Positions 44,361 through 52,595 are shown, counted from the first letter of the stretch. The stretch: 64,000 bases of DNA from Actinoallomurus liliacearum (GCF_039542035.1 NZ_BAABHJ010000040.1:310001-374000), one strand, 5' to 3'. Notes: generated by a model not told the origin, from the sequence alone. Numbers and translations are program-made.

Positions 44361-45973
44361 GCGGCCTCCTGAGTTGCCGAAAGATCGAGGGTGGTCTTGG
44401 CGTGGTCGAGTTGGCGTCGCATCTCCACCCGTTCGGCGATGGAGGCGAGTAGTCGCTGTTCGACCGGTTTCACGTCCGGGTCATCGGGTGGGGCGAGTTC
44501 CCAGGCGTAGCGGCCGGGTTGGGCCGGGTGGCCGGTTGCCGAAACGCCGGCCTCGGCCAGCCGGGCGAGAACCCAGTTCTTGCGGTCGTTCTTGTGGTCG
44601 GTGAGGGTCTTGCCGGACCACTTGCGGGAGACGAGGACGCGGCGTCCGGCGTAGCCGAGGTATTCGCGGCGGTGTGCTTTGGCCTTGCAGTAGCCGGGCG
44701 TGAGCCCGTGGCGGGCGTTTTTGGGTTGGATGCCGTAGCGGAGCCAGTTCGCGCACGTCGGTGAGCACGGTTCGTATCGCAGCGCCTCCAGCATCCGATC
44801 AGCGTGATCAGCCTGAGCAGGCGTCTGGGCGTCGTGGCATTCGGCGATGTCCTTGACCAGGTACTTGGTCAGGTAGCCGATCAGCCGGGAGGACTCCGGC
44901 GTGCCCGCCATGACGCCTTGTGCGTCGATCTGGCGTCCGAATCGGCCGACGTGCAGTGGTTCGGCGTCGTCGTCATCGAGCGTCTTGAGCGCTTCGGTCC
45001 AGGTGGTGAGGGGTTGGTGGGTGTCCGGGTCGAGGTAGGCCCGAGTACGGGCGTCCCAGTACGGCAGGCGCTCCCCCGCGTAGATGACTCGGTCGGTCGA
45101 GGGCCACCACACCTGTGTGTAGGTGGCTGCGACGACTTGGCGGAGTTCGGCGCGGGAGATGGTGCCGCGGATTGCCATGTGCAGGTGTGGGGCGAGGCGG
45201 CGTTGTGGTTCGACGGCGGCGAAGTACTGCACGTCATAGCCGACGAACCGGCGCAGGTTCTGTACGAACCGGTCCACCAGCTTGGAGAAGTGCAACGCGT
45301 CTCGCGCCGCCCGCCGGTAGTCGTAGGTGGCTGGGTCGACCGGTGTCCCGTCGTTCTTCACGCGCCCGTAGGAGTCCAGCGTGAGCGTGAGGAACAGCGA
45401 CGGCCGGAAGGTCTTGCCGTCCGGTGCGGTGTAGACCTTGCCGACCGTCCGGGCCGCGACCGGCCGCCGGGGAAGGTCAGGCACGTCCTGGCGGCGCTTG
45501 GTCGACCGCTTGGGCCGTTCGGGCTTGTCGGTGGGGAGTCGGCCGACGACGCCGGTCTGGGCGAGTTCGGCGTTGATCTCGGTCAGCAGCTCCCGCCACT
45601 CCGAGGCATCCTCATCGGCCGCCTCAACCCGTTCGGCCCAGGCTTGGACCTCGGCGCGCTTTTCCATCCAGAAGCGTTGTTCCTCGTCCGGGTCGGCCCG
45701 CTCGATCACCGGCTCACTCTCGAGATGCCAGCCCTCCCGGCACTGAGTAGCCCGAAGCTTCCGCTTCCGCTCCGCACACGGCGGGCACACCGAGGCCAGG
45801 GTGTGACCGCACGGCATGTTCACGATCGCCGTCTCACCCGTGACCAGGTCGGTCCGGCGCATGGCCACGGGGCGGATGCATACGCCGTGTTCGACGGCGA
45901 CGGCCTTGACGACCTCACGGGCCAGGGGCGGACGGATCTTGTGCGGAGTCTCCGGCGTGGTCTGCTCGGTCAC
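44357..45973 (-). CDS. repSA: RepSA-type rolling-circle replication initiator
   Basis: A 538-aa initiator (from GTG 45973) for autonomous replication of the excised element. A cysteine-rich N-terminal part (MPCGHTLASVCPPCAERKRKLRATQC) is followed by the HUH nickase: motif 1 SLFLTLTLDSYGRV, motif 2 APHLHMAIRG with H-x-H, and motif 3 GYLTKYLVKD with the likely catalytic tyrosine. A second cysteine pair lies in EPCSPTCANWLRYG. GGGAGG precedes the GTG closely. The frame is open to 46018 but without a start signal. It overlaps xis. Confidence 0.93.
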   Translation of the reverse strand: MTEQTTPETPHKIRPPLAREVVKAVAVEHGVCIRPVAMRRTDLVTGETAIVNMPCGHTLASVCPPCAERKRKLRATQCREGWHLESEPVIERADPDEEQRFWMEKRAEVQAWAERVEAADEDASEWRELLTEINAELAQTGVVGRLPTDKPERPKRSTKRRQDVPDLPRRPVAARTVGKVYTAPDGKTFRPSLFLTLTLDSYGRVKNDGTPVDPATYDYRRAARDALHFSKLVDRFVQNLRRFVGYDVQYFAAVEPQRRLAPHLHMAIRGTISRAELRQVVAATYTQVWWPSTDRVIYAGERLPYWDARTRAYLDPDTHQPLTTWTEALKTLDDDDAEPLHVGRFGRQIDAQGVMAGTPESSRLIGYLTKYLVKDIAECHDAQTPAQADHADRMLEALRYEPCSPTCANWLRYGIQPKNARHGLTPGYCKAKAHRREYLGYAGRRVLVSRKWSGKTLTDHKNDRKNWVLARLAEAGVSATGHPAQPGRYAWELAPPDDPDVKPVEQRLLASIAERVEMRRQLDHAKTTLDLSATQEAA

Positions 45974-46006
45974 TTCGCCTCCCTGGTCTTGTCGGTGCCG
46001 GGGACC

Positions 46007-46065
46007 GCCGCCGGCCAACTCACTTTGTTCGCCCTTCGGGTCGCCTTCGGCGATTGGCAGGCCGC
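46007..46065. repeat. 60-nt island repeat segment in the rep-tra gap
   Basis: Nearly identical (one substitution, one indel) to 32923-32982 in the tRNA-Ile island and homologous to about 52798-52850. It contains two small GCC-TTC-GGC type hairpins. It fills most of the rep-to-FtsK gap. Confidence 0.85.
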
Positions 46066-46094
46066 GATCCCCTTGCGTCGTGAGTGGTGGGGCA

Positions 46095-47537
46095 TCAAGC
46101 GGTCTCCGCCGTCAGGTATTCGCCCATCGCGGCAATGTCGTCATCGGAGACGAAGGCCGCGCGGACCCGGACCGGGTCCGGGGAGTCCTCCAGCCGGACG
46201 TAGGCGACGCCCGCGCCGACCTGGGGAATGGGGGAGATGTGGTCGGCGAGTGCCCCGCGCTCGTATGCGCCGTCGCCGAGAACCATGTCGACCTGATCTG
46301 CCTCATCCAGCCGCAGCGCGATCCGGGTCGGGAACAGGTTGCGGATGTTGATGACGTCCTTGCGCGGGTCTTGCAGGGCGCCCACGACGCAGATCCCGAC
46401 CGAGCGGCCTTGAGAGGTCAACGTGGCCAGCGCCGCATCGGCCCGCTTGCGCAGGTCACGGTCCGGGCAGTACGCGGTCAGGAAGGCCAACTCGTCGACC
46501 ATGACGACGATGAACGGGTCAGCCGCGGTGGCCAGGAAGGTGCGGGTCACACCGCCGAACCGCGCGGCCCGCTTGTGCATCTCGGCCACGGCCGCCTCCA
46601 GCAGCGCGACCATGCCGCCCGTCGCGTCGTCGCTATAGCGGTTGAAGATGCCCCGCCCGAAAGCCAGCTCCATGCGCTTGGGGTCGATCCCCCAGACCTG
46701 GACCAGGCCCGCGCGCATGGCCGGGAGGAGCGCCCGGACCAGGCCCCACAGGATCGAGCCCTTCCCCGCCCCCGTCGCGCCCGCGATCAGCACGTGCGTG
46801 CCGAGGAGGCGCAGCAGCCACGGCGAGGCGTCCTCACGCTTGCCGACCGGCAACGCCGTCAAGTCGACATCACCCCCAGAAGCGGGCACCGGGAGCGCGG
46901 GCAGCGGCACCGCCAAGGCGTCACGGCGGACCAACTCCAGCCACACGAACCCCGGCTTGTCGGCCGTACGGACCCGGCACAGGGGGGCCCCGAAGCCATG
47001 GGCGAGGTTTTCGGCATGGTCCCGCCAGATCTGTGGAGCCTGCCCGGACAGCATCTTGACCAGGACCCGATCGGTGGTCGCGGTGACGCGGACACGCGTG
47101 ATGGCGGGCAGGTATTCGCGGGCGTTGCGGTAGAACGCCAGCCCGGACATCACCATCACCGGTTGCCAGTGCCGCCGGTACACCAGCACGTGCCGGACGC
47201 GAGCGCGGACGGGGCGGGCGACCAGGCGCACGAACGAGGTCCGCCAGTACGCCGCCCAGCAGCCCAGCCCGAGCAGCACCAGGCCGAAGCCGAAGAGGGG
47301 CAGTTGCCAGCCGACCGCGTACACCAGCCAGGCGACCCCGCCGGCCACGATGGTGGCGAGGGGGTGGCGGGCGAGAAAGAGCACCAGGCGCACCAGCGCG
47401 CGGACGAGGTTGACGAGCAGGACCAGGCCCTGCGGCATATGCCAGACCGGCGGAGCCCACCGCGGCCCCTCGAACGGGTCGGCCGTCGCCGGAACCATCA
47501 CGTTGTCCGACGGAGCGTCCTTGCGAAGGCCCATCAC
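46095..47537 (-). CDS. traSA: FtsK/SpoIIIE-type conjugative DNA translocase (TraSA-like)
   Basis: A 480-aa membrane ATPase that moves double-stranded element DNA between mycelia. Seen: membrane helices around residues 40-100 (VLFLARHPLATIVAGGVAWLVYAVG and LFGFGLVLLGLGCWAAYW), a linker, then the motor with Walker A GATGAGKGS near residue 255 and Walker B FIVVMVDELAFL, and GICVVGALQDPRKDVI with the conserved glutamine. GTG 47537 has GAGGGG 6 nt upstream and overlaps the stop of the small zinc-ribbon gene (GTGA). Confidence 0.94.
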   Translation of the reverse strand: MMGLRKDAPSDNVMVPATADPFEGPRWAPPVWHMPQGLVLLVNLVRALVRLVLFLARHPLATIVAGGVAWLVYAVGWQLPLFGFGLVLLGLGCWAAYWRTSFVRLVARPVRARVRHVLVYRRHWQPVMVMSGLAFYRNAREYLPAITRVRVTATTDRVLVKMLSGQAPQIWRDHAENLAHGFGAPLCRVRTADKPGFVWLELVRRDALAVPLPALPVPASGGDVDLTALPVGKREDASPWLLRLLGTHVLIAGATGAGKGSILWGLVRALLPAMRAGLVQVWGIDPKRMELAFGRGIFNRYSDDATGGMVALLEAAVAEMHKRAARFGGVTRTFLATAADPFIVVMVDELAFLTAYCPDRDLRKRADAALATLTSQGRSVGICVVGALQDPRKDVINIRNLFPTRIALRLDEADQVDMVLGDGAYERGALADHISPIPQVGAGVAYVRLEDSPDPVRVRAAFVSDDDIAAMGEYLTAETA

Positions 47538-47698
47538 CGACCACCCCTCGCCGGGCGAACGGGACGGGAGAGACGTTCGGCCAGGCGCTTGGGGAACAGC
47601 ACGGTCTGGCCCTTGCACGGTCCGCACTTGGTGGCGGTGGCGTCCTTGGGCAGCGGATTACGGCACACGACGCAGCGCGGCCTTTGGCGTGTTGACAT
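47534..47698 (-). CDS. Small zinc-ribbon protein coupled to the translocase
   Basis: A 54-aa basic protein with two CxxC pairs: CVVC near residue 9 and CGPC near residue 25, spaced to form one zinc ribbon, then FPKRLAERLSRPVRPARGGR. Its stop overlaps the FtsK-like GTG by four bases, and GGAG lies 8 nt before ATG 47698. Small zinc-ribbon proteins in this position are common in AICEs and are often labelled mobile element transfer proteins; the function is unproven. Confidence 0.7.
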   Translation of the reverse strand: MSTRQRPRCVVCRNPLPKDATATKCGPCKGQTVLFPKRLAERLSRPVRPARGGR

Positions 47699-47788
47699 GA
47701 ACCGATCTCCATTCGGAGCAGCAACGAAGGGTGAGAGATCAAAGGGGGCGGCCGGAAGGGTGAGAGCTTCCAGCCGCCCCGCCTGATG

Positions 47789-48088
47789 TCACGCCGCAGC
47801 GTGACCGGATTGTTCGGCGTGGATGCGCTCGACTTCGGCCAGCAGCGCCGCCGACACGTCGGCCAACCGGCGGACCAGCGCGACATCTTGAGCGGTGACC
47901 GCGACGTTGGGGCGCGGGCCGATGTTCACGCTGACCCCGCCGTGATCGATCCCCAGGAACGGCCGGTCCTTGCCCGCGCCGTACAGGTCGATCCGGGCGG
48001 ACTCGTCCAAGTAGAACGAGGTCGTGACGGACATCGCCTCACCGGGCCGACCGGTGATCGTCGTGAACGTGTAGCCGGAGTTCTCCAT
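47789..48088 (-). CDS. AICE hypothetical protein (paralogue of the next gene upstream)
   Basis: A 99-aa protein: strand-rich N-terminal half (FYLDESARIDLYGAGKDRPFLGI, then GGVSVNIGP) and a helical C-terminus AQDVALVRRLADVSAALLAEVERIHAE. The second half lines up with that of the 83-aa neighbour, so the two are probably tandem paralogues. Its ATG overlaps the neighbour's stop by one base (TGATG). Unknown function; conserved in AICE transfer modules. Confidence 0.65.
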   Translation of the reverse strand: MENSGYTFTTITGRPGEAMSVTTSFYLDESARIDLYGAGKDRPFLGIDHGGVSVNIGPRPNVAVTAQDVALVRRLADVSAALLAEVERIHAEQSGHAAA

Positions 48089-48339
48089 CAGGCTGCCGCC
48101 TTCCTGGTCGCGCCGTTCCGGTACATCCGCTCGACCTCGACCGCGTACGCCGCCGCGTGCTCCGCCAACGAGCGCGCGAACTCCACATGCGCCGCCGAGA
48201 CCCGCTCGGGCAGGGTCAGGGAGACCAGCACCCCGCCCGTGGTGAAGGTGAAGACCGGTGTCCGGCGCGCGTAGGACCGGAACTCCGCGCGCGACCGGGA
48301 ATCGACCGGCAGGGACAGCGCCGAGGCCCGCCCCGTCAT
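48088..48339 (-). CDS. AICE hypothetical protein
   Basis: An 83-aa protein with RAEFRSYARRTPVFTFTTGGVLVSLTLPERVSAAHVEFARSLAEHAAAYAVEVERMY, followed by a basic alanine-rich end. Same layout as the 99-aa gene after it. One-base overlaps with both neighbours show translational coupling within the Pra-like operon. No known function. Confidence 0.65.
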   Translation of the reverse strand: MTGRASALSLPVDSRSRAEFRSYARRTPVFTFTTGGVLVSLTLPERVSAAHVEFARSLAEHAAAYAVEVERMYRNGATRKAAA

Positions 48340-48755
48340 CAGGCCGCCGCCGCCTTACCGGCCGCAGGAGCAGCGGTCTTGGCCGCGCCCTTCGGGTCGC
48401 GCATGGCCTTGGCCCGGAATGAGTACGCCAGCCGGTTGGTCTTGGAATCGACGTAGGGGGTGACGGTCAGGCCGTCGAACTCGACCGCCGCGAACGGGAA
48501 GCCCGCCGGCGGAGCGGGCGGGACGGGCTGGTGTTCGCCGAACAGCTTGACCTTGACCGAGCCCTTGGCGGTCGGGTCGGCGTCGATGATCTCGACCTGC
48601 CACACCCGCTCGCCGGTCTCCTTGTCCCGCGCCTGAACCGGGTTGTCCTTGGTGGACTTGTCGAAGTCCCGGACCGGCTCGACCTCGCCCCGGATGAACG
48701 CCCCGTGCGGGAAGACGAACCCGAAGTCAACGGGGATCGGACCCTGCAATGCCAT
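48339..48755 (-). CDS. Pra-like replication/integration/excision activator
   Basis: A 138-aa protein starting MALQGPIPVDFGFVFPHGAF, then IRGEVEPVRDFDKSTKDNPVQARDKETGERVWQVEIIDADP and VEFDGLTVTPYVDSKTNRLAYSFRAKAM, ending in an alanine/lysine-rich tail. This is the family often annotated as plasmid replication, integration and excision activator in actinomycetes; I assign it by recall of that pattern. It is the first gene of the leftward operon and lies directly behind the GntR operators, which fits KorSA-like control of Pra in pSAM2. Confidence 0.7.
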   Translation of the reverse strand: MALQGPIPVDFGFVFPHGAFIRGEVEPVRDFDKSTKDNPVQARDKETGERVWQVEIIDADPTAKGSVKVKLFGEHQPVPPAPPAGFPFAAVEFDGLTVTPYVDSKTNRLAYSFRAKAMRDPKGAAKTAAPAAGKAAAA

Positions 48756-48783
48756 CGAACTACCTTTCGCCGACTTCCCGACA

Positions 48784-48841
48784 ACTCGTGTTATCGAGTG
48801 ATTCGACGATAAGTCGCCCTCGTCAACTCGACAAGTCGAGT
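48784..48841. promoter_or_regulatory. Paired palindromic operators for the GntR repressor
   Basis: Two perfect ACTCG-N6-CGAGT palindromes at 48784-48799 and 48826-48841, 42 bp apart (four helical turns), between the pra-like and gntR genes. A decayed third copy (ACTCG-N6-CGACA) lies at 49624-49639 before gntR. Confidence 0.75.
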
Positions 48842-48888
48842 TTGGATCTTAGGTGAGTGATCTGGATCACATACCAGATTGGCGCTGG

Positions 48889-49608
48889 TCAGAGGGTGTA
48901 TTCGTCCTCAAGCTCATGCAACTCGCCGGGTAGGACAAGCTCAACAACGAGCACGGGACGGCCGGTCACCTCGTACACCGCAGCGGTCACGCCGAGCACC
49001 GGAGCGGTCTTGCCGAGGCTGAGCGCTTCGGCTTCCTCGCCAGTCGGGCGGCGCGCGGTCAGCCGCTCGGTGACGCGGCCAAGCCGGACGTTCGCCGCCG
49101 ACTGCAACCGCTGACGCACTCCCGCCGAGGAGGGGGTGTCCTGATCGAGGCCGGCCGCCTCAGCGATATGCGGCAGGACCCAGTAAGACACCAGCTCACA
49201 CGGGGCGTCGTCCTGGAACGCCAAGTGCTGCCGCAGCAGCACCGGGAAGTTCTGCGGCACCTCCAGTAGCGCCGCGACCGACGCCGGAGCCGGACGCCGA
49301 TCGAGCGTCAGCAGGGAACCAGACACGGGCTCGTCCAGGACCGCCCGCGTGGGGCGCTGGTGATCCTCGGCGCTGCCCGTAGACGCCTTAACGAACGACC
49401 CGCGCCCGTGCTCCCGCTCGATCTCGCCGCGCAGCTTGAGAGTGTCCAGCGCTTTGACGACGGTCGGCCGGGAGACGCCGAACTCCTGAATCAGCCGGGT
49501 CTCTGACGGAAGCATGGACCCCGGCGGATACGTGCCGTCCTTGATACGCCGCCGGATCGTCTGGACGATCTGGATGTACTTGGGCGGCGCGTAGTCCGTG
49601 TCTTCCAT
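48889..49608 (-). CDS. GntR family (HutC-type) transcriptional repressor, KorSA-like
   Basis: A 239-aa regulator: winged HTH with YIQIVQTIRRRIKDGTYPPGSMLPSETRLIQEFGVSRPTVVKALDTLKLRGEIEREHGRGSFV, then a UTRA effector domain ending TAAVYEVTGRPVLVVELVLPGELHEL. In pSAM2 the equivalent KorSA represses pra and itself and keeps the element integrated. Matching palindromes lie before pra, and a partial one before this gene, supporting the same circuit. The ligand, if any, is unknown. Confidence 0.92.
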   Translation of the reverse strand: MEDTDYAPPKYIQIVQTIRRRIKDGTYPPGSMLPSETRLIQEFGVSRPTVVKALDTLKLRGEIEREHGRGSFVKASTGSAEDHQRPTRAVLDEPVSGSLLTLDRRPAPASVAALLEVPQNFPVLLRQHLAFQDDAPCELVSYWVLPHIAEAAGLDQDTPSSAGVRQRLQSAANVRLGRVTERLTARRPTGEEAEALSLGKTAPVLGVTAAVYEVTGRPVLVVELVLPGELHELEDEYTL

Positions 49609-49623
49609 GACGACCTGCCATCA

Positions 49624-49639
49624 ACTCGACTGGTCGACA
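49624..49639. promoter_or_regulatory. Partial operator copy upstream of gntR
   Basis: ACTCG-N6-CGACA, 15 nt before the gntR start codon (minus strand); one half-site matches the operators at 48784 and 48826, the other has two changes. Suggests weak autoregulation. Confidence 0.5.
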
Positions 49640-49652
49640 GCCTAGCGGCCAG

Positions 49653-49877
49653 TCAACCGGCCGTCACGACTACCGGACAGGTCCAAACCGCCGCCGGATA
49701 CGGCCAGGTCGCCGCCGACAAGATCGCTTTGGTCAACTCCTCGGGGTCCACGGCCTCGACCAGACGCCATCGCCCGGCCACCCACACCATCGCCCACCAT
49801 GACCGCGTGGCCACGCCGAACCAGATCACCACACCGGGGAACCGGCGCGTCAGCACGGCCAGCGCATCGGCGGTCAT
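49653..49877 (-). CDS. AICE hypothetical protein
   Basis: A 74-aa protein, MTADALAVLTRRFPGVVIWFG followed by VATRSWWAMVWVAGRWRLVEAVDPEELTKAI and SAATWPYPAAVWTCPVVVTAG. Tryptophan-rich, no membrane helix that is certain. Its ATG overlaps the upstream gene's stop by four bases. Small proteins like this (with R-x-WWA) are frequent beside gntR in AICEs; no function is known. Confidence 0.6.
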   Translation of the reverse strand: MTADALAVLTRRFPGVVIWFGVATRSWWAMVWVAGRWRLVEAVDPEELTKAILSAATWPYPAAVWTCPVVVTAG

Positions 49878-50161
49878 GACCGGTCGCCGGGCCCCGCGTC
49901 ACGAAGCCTCAGGTACTCGGCGATCTGCGCTGCCGCCCCCGCCGGGTCGTCCAATCCGTGACGGGCCTGGCCGTCGTACGGCCATACGAACGTCCCGCCC
50001 GACAGGTCGACCTCGATCCAAAGCTTCCGCTCGGCCAGCGCTCCCCGCGCTGACAGTGCCGGACGCGCGTCACTCAGCCCGACCTTGACCCCGAGCTTGG
50101 CCAGCTCGCGGCACAACTCGGTCAAAAGACCAACCTGCCGACCGTGATTCGACCCGTTCAC
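49874..50161 (-). CDS. AICE hypothetical protein
   Basis: A 95-aa protein starting VNGSNHGRQVGLLTELCRELAKLGVKVGLSDARPALSARG and ending in LWIEVDLSGGTFVWPYDGQARHGLDDPAGAAAQIAEYLRLRD. GTG 50161 has GGAGGGAG 5 nt upstream. It overlaps the next gene (ATGA). The LWIEVD / FVWPYDG pattern recurs in small proteins of streptomycete elements, usually of unknown role. Confidence 0.65.
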   Translation of the reverse strand: MNGSNHGRQVGLLTELCRELAKLGVKVGLSDARPALSARGALAERKLWIEVDLSGGTFVWPYDGQARHGLDDPAGAAAQIAEYLRLRDAGPGDRS

Positions 50162-50251
50162 CCTCGCTCCCTCCGGTTGGGCGCGGGGACCGGTGACGCA
50201 GGTGTGAGCGACGAGAAGCCATCCCGTCAGCGCCACCGGCCCCGCAGCTCA

Positions 50252-50434
50252 TCAGGCCGCCGACAATTCGCGACCCGTGCCCGAGCAGCGCGAACACGGC
50301 TCCCGACCCGCCGACGCGCTCACCGATTCGCCCGCCCGCGAAACGATCAGACCGCGCCGAGGCGTCACGTACTTCCACCGCCGCCCCTCACAAGCCACGC
50401 AGCTCATGGGGGTTTCTTCGTCGTCGCCGCTCAT
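50252..50434 (-). CDS. Small zinc-ribbon protein
   Basis: A 60-aa protein, MSGDDEETPMSCVACEGRRWKYVTPRRGLIV and SRAGESVSASAGREPCSRCSGTG, with two CxxC pairs forming one zinc ribbon of the DnaJ-like CxxCxGxG style. Frequent in AICEs next to the xre gene. ATG 50434 or ATG 50407 may be the start; neither has a strong ribosome site. It diverges from the XRE-TPR gene. Confidence 0.6.
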   Translation of the reverse strand: MSGDDEETPMSCVACEGRRWKYVTPRRGLIVSRAGESVSASAGREPCSRCSGTGRELSAA

Positions 50435-50558
50435 GTCCCACAGACTCGCGAGCGCCGGAGGGTAAACCAATGGCCTCCGGTTATCCATCGGTTGGATAGG
50501 CTCCGAGCAGCAAGGGTTACGCGACGTGTTACGGAGCCTTGCGAGGGGATGGCGCCGA

Positions 50559-51872
50559 ATGTCCGGATCAGCGTTCGAGCCGATCAAGCTGCCCGGTTCG
50601 GTATGGCGGCATGAGCAGACCAGAGCCCTCCTGCGTGCCCGCGACATCGGGGGCCTGTTCCATCTCGCGAAGAAGTACGCAGGCGCGAGTCAGAACCGCA
50701 TTGCAGTGGCAACCGGAGTACCCCAGCCCAGGGTTAACGCGCTCATGAGGGGAACCGGCGGCCCAATCCTCCAGCTTGAGGTCTTCGAGCGCATCGCCGA
50801 TGGACTGAACATGCCAGACGACGCCCGAATCTGTCTCGGGCTTGCGCCGGCCAGCACGAAAACCTCAGAAGTCTCCCAGCCACGGCCGCATCGAAGCGCG
50901 GACTCTCCGGAACAGCGTATCGACGACCTCATCGCCGAAATAACCGCCTCTGATACGCAAGGCGACGTCATCGAACAACTCGCGAGCGCAACGCATTCGC
51001 TGGCGGAATCACACACACGCATCCCCGCAAGCAGGATCATCGCCGAGGTTCTACGGCTTCACGGGCAGGCACGGGAGCTATCGGCGCGTCGACAGAGGTT
51101 GAGTCAGCAGCGCGAGCTATACCGAGTCGAATCACAGCTTCTCGCCCACGCGTGCCTGCTTCTCGGCGACCTTGGGCAGAACTTCACAGCCGACAAATAC
51201 GGAGCGGCATCAGTCCTCTATGCCCAGGAAGCTGGCGCGAATGAGGCGGTGTCCTGGAGCGCACGCGCCAAGACGCTTAGATGGCAGGACAGGTATATCG
51301 AGTCCGCCGACATGGCAAGGCGCGGCTACGACTGCAGCCCTGCCGCCCCTATACGGGTGCAGCTTGCCAGTCAGGAGGCGAACGCCGCCGCGCTGATGGG
51401 TGACATCGCCAGAGCGCGGGAGGCGCTAAGAAGGTCCGAAGTGGACGCTGAGACGGTAGCGGCAGACTCCGGTCTCTCCGCATGGTCGTTCCCCGTGACC
51501 CGGCAGGCACTCTTCAACCAATCGGTTGCGATCAATGCGGACGATCCCGAAGCGGCGCTTCGAGCTGCCCAGATGGCCGATGAAGCATGGGCATCCGGAA
51601 CGCCTCAGGTGCTCGCTACCTGGGCGCAGATCCGAACCGGTGCGGCCATCGCACATCTGATGAAGGGCTCGCTCGACGGAACGATCGAGGAGCTTAAGGC
51701 AGTGTTGACGCTTGCCCCGGAGTTTCGAGTATCCACGGTCACCGCCTTCCTCGAAAACCTAGAACGACGACTAGGCCATCCTGATTTCAGGAGCAGCAGA
51801 GACGCCATCGAACTGAGGCAGAAGATACGGACGTTCAACTCTGCCGCGCCAGTCCTATCGAATGAATCCTGA
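50559..51872 (+). CDS. XRE-family regulator with TPR-like C-terminal domain
   Basis: A 437-aa protein: N-terminal HTH (FHLAKKYAGASQNRIAVATGVPQPRVNALMRG) and a long helical domain with repeated TPR-type segments (YAQEAGANEAVSWSARAKTLRWQDRYIESADMARRGYD; ALRAAQMADEAWASGTPQVLATWAQIRTGAAIAHLMKGSLDGTIEELKAVLTLAP). Such HTH-TPR proteins bind small peptides or metabolites in other Gram-positives. ATG 50559 has GAGGGG 11 nt upstream. The stop is 8 nt before the 2H phosphoesterase gene, which implies an operon. Lower third-position GC than core genes suggests transfer. Confidence 0.85.
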   Translation: MSGSAFEPIKLPGSVWRHEQTRALLRARDIGGLFHLAKKYAGASQNRIAVATGVPQPRVNALMRGTGGPILQLEVFERIADGLNMPDDARICLGLAPASTKTSEVSQPRPHRSADSPEQRIDDLIAEITASDTQGDVIEQLASATHSLAESHTRIPASRIIAEVLRLHGQARELSARRQRLSQQRELYRVESQLLAHACLLLGDLGQNFTADKYGAASVLYAQEAGANEAVSWSARAKTLRWQDRYIESADMARRGYDCSPAAPIRVQLASQEANAAALMGDIARAREALRRSEVDAETVAADSGLSAWSFPVTRQALFNQSVAINADDPEAALRAAQMADEAWASGTPQVLATWAQIRTGAAIAHLMKGSLDGTIEELKAVLTLAPEFRVSTVTAFLENLERRLGHPDFRSSRDAIELRQKIRTFNSAAPVLSNES

Positions 51873-51880
51873 GGTGGCAG

Positions 51881-52519
51881 ATGAGTCCGCTTCCGACGAA
51901 GTTCCATGATCGATGGCTGAACAGACATGAGGCGCAGCAAGGATGCGGGACGATCTACTGGCATGTCCTGATGAACGGCTACCCGGAAGTGAGTGACCTA
52001 TCTCGACAGGTTCAACAAAGGATCTCGGGATTCCCTGGATTCCACATCACGCCGGACAAGTGGCTTCATGCGACGATCCTGGTCGCGGGTACAACCAGCG
52101 AGATATCCCGAGACCAGATGAGCGCGATGCTTCACCATGCATCCCGAACGTTGGAAGACGTCTCGCCGATACCGGTAACCCTTGGCAGGATTCTTTACCA
52201 TCCTGAAGCGATCATGCTAGGGATTTCACCGGAGCGCGCACTTGATCCCATCCGGGAGGCCGTACAGGCAAGCACGTGCGAGGTGATCGGGACGACCGGC
52301 CAGACTCGCAACGCTTCGCGCAGGTGGACCCCGCACGTGACAGTGGCCTACAGCACTGCCGAGCAGGCGGCAGGGCCGATCATCTCGAAGCTCGGGAAGG
52401 ACCTGCCTCCCCGTGCGATAAGCATTGCCGCCGTGAGTCTCGTCGTTCAGTGGGGCCCAGAACGGCTCTGGGACTGGGAACCCGTCGGTGCTATCCGGCT
52501 GAATGGCCAGGAGCGCTGA
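51881..52519 (+). CDS. 2H phosphoesterase (2'-5' RNA ligase superfamily) protein
   Basis: A 212-aa protein with the two H-x-T motifs of the 2H fold: HAT in DKWLHATILVAG (about residue 63) and HVT in RRWTPHVTVAYS (about residue 151). The spacing of about 88 residues and the two-lobed shape fit the family, whose members cleave or ligate 2'-5' or cyclic phosphodiester bonds. The N-terminus includes HEAQQGCGTIYWHVLM. A GAGGTGG site lies 9 nt before ATG 51881. The tight link to an XRE-TPR regulator suggests a regulated RNA- or nucleotide-processing module; the substrate is unknown. Confidence 0.82.
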   Translation: MSPLPTKFHDRWLNRHEAQQGCGTIYWHVLMNGYPEVSDLSRQVQQRISGFPGFHITPDKWLHATILVAGTTSEISRDQMSAMLHHASRTLEDVSPIPVTLGRILYHPEAIMLGISPERALDPIREAVQASTCEVIGTTGQTRNASRRWTPHVTVAYSTAEQAAGPIISKLGKDLPPRAISIAAVSLVVQWGPERLWDWEPVGAIRLNGQER

Positions 52520-52595
52520 GAGGTGGCAGCCTGGCGTCCGTGATGTCACGACAGGCATGCTGCGGACTGCGCAACGCTCTGCGGTAGCGCGGAAG

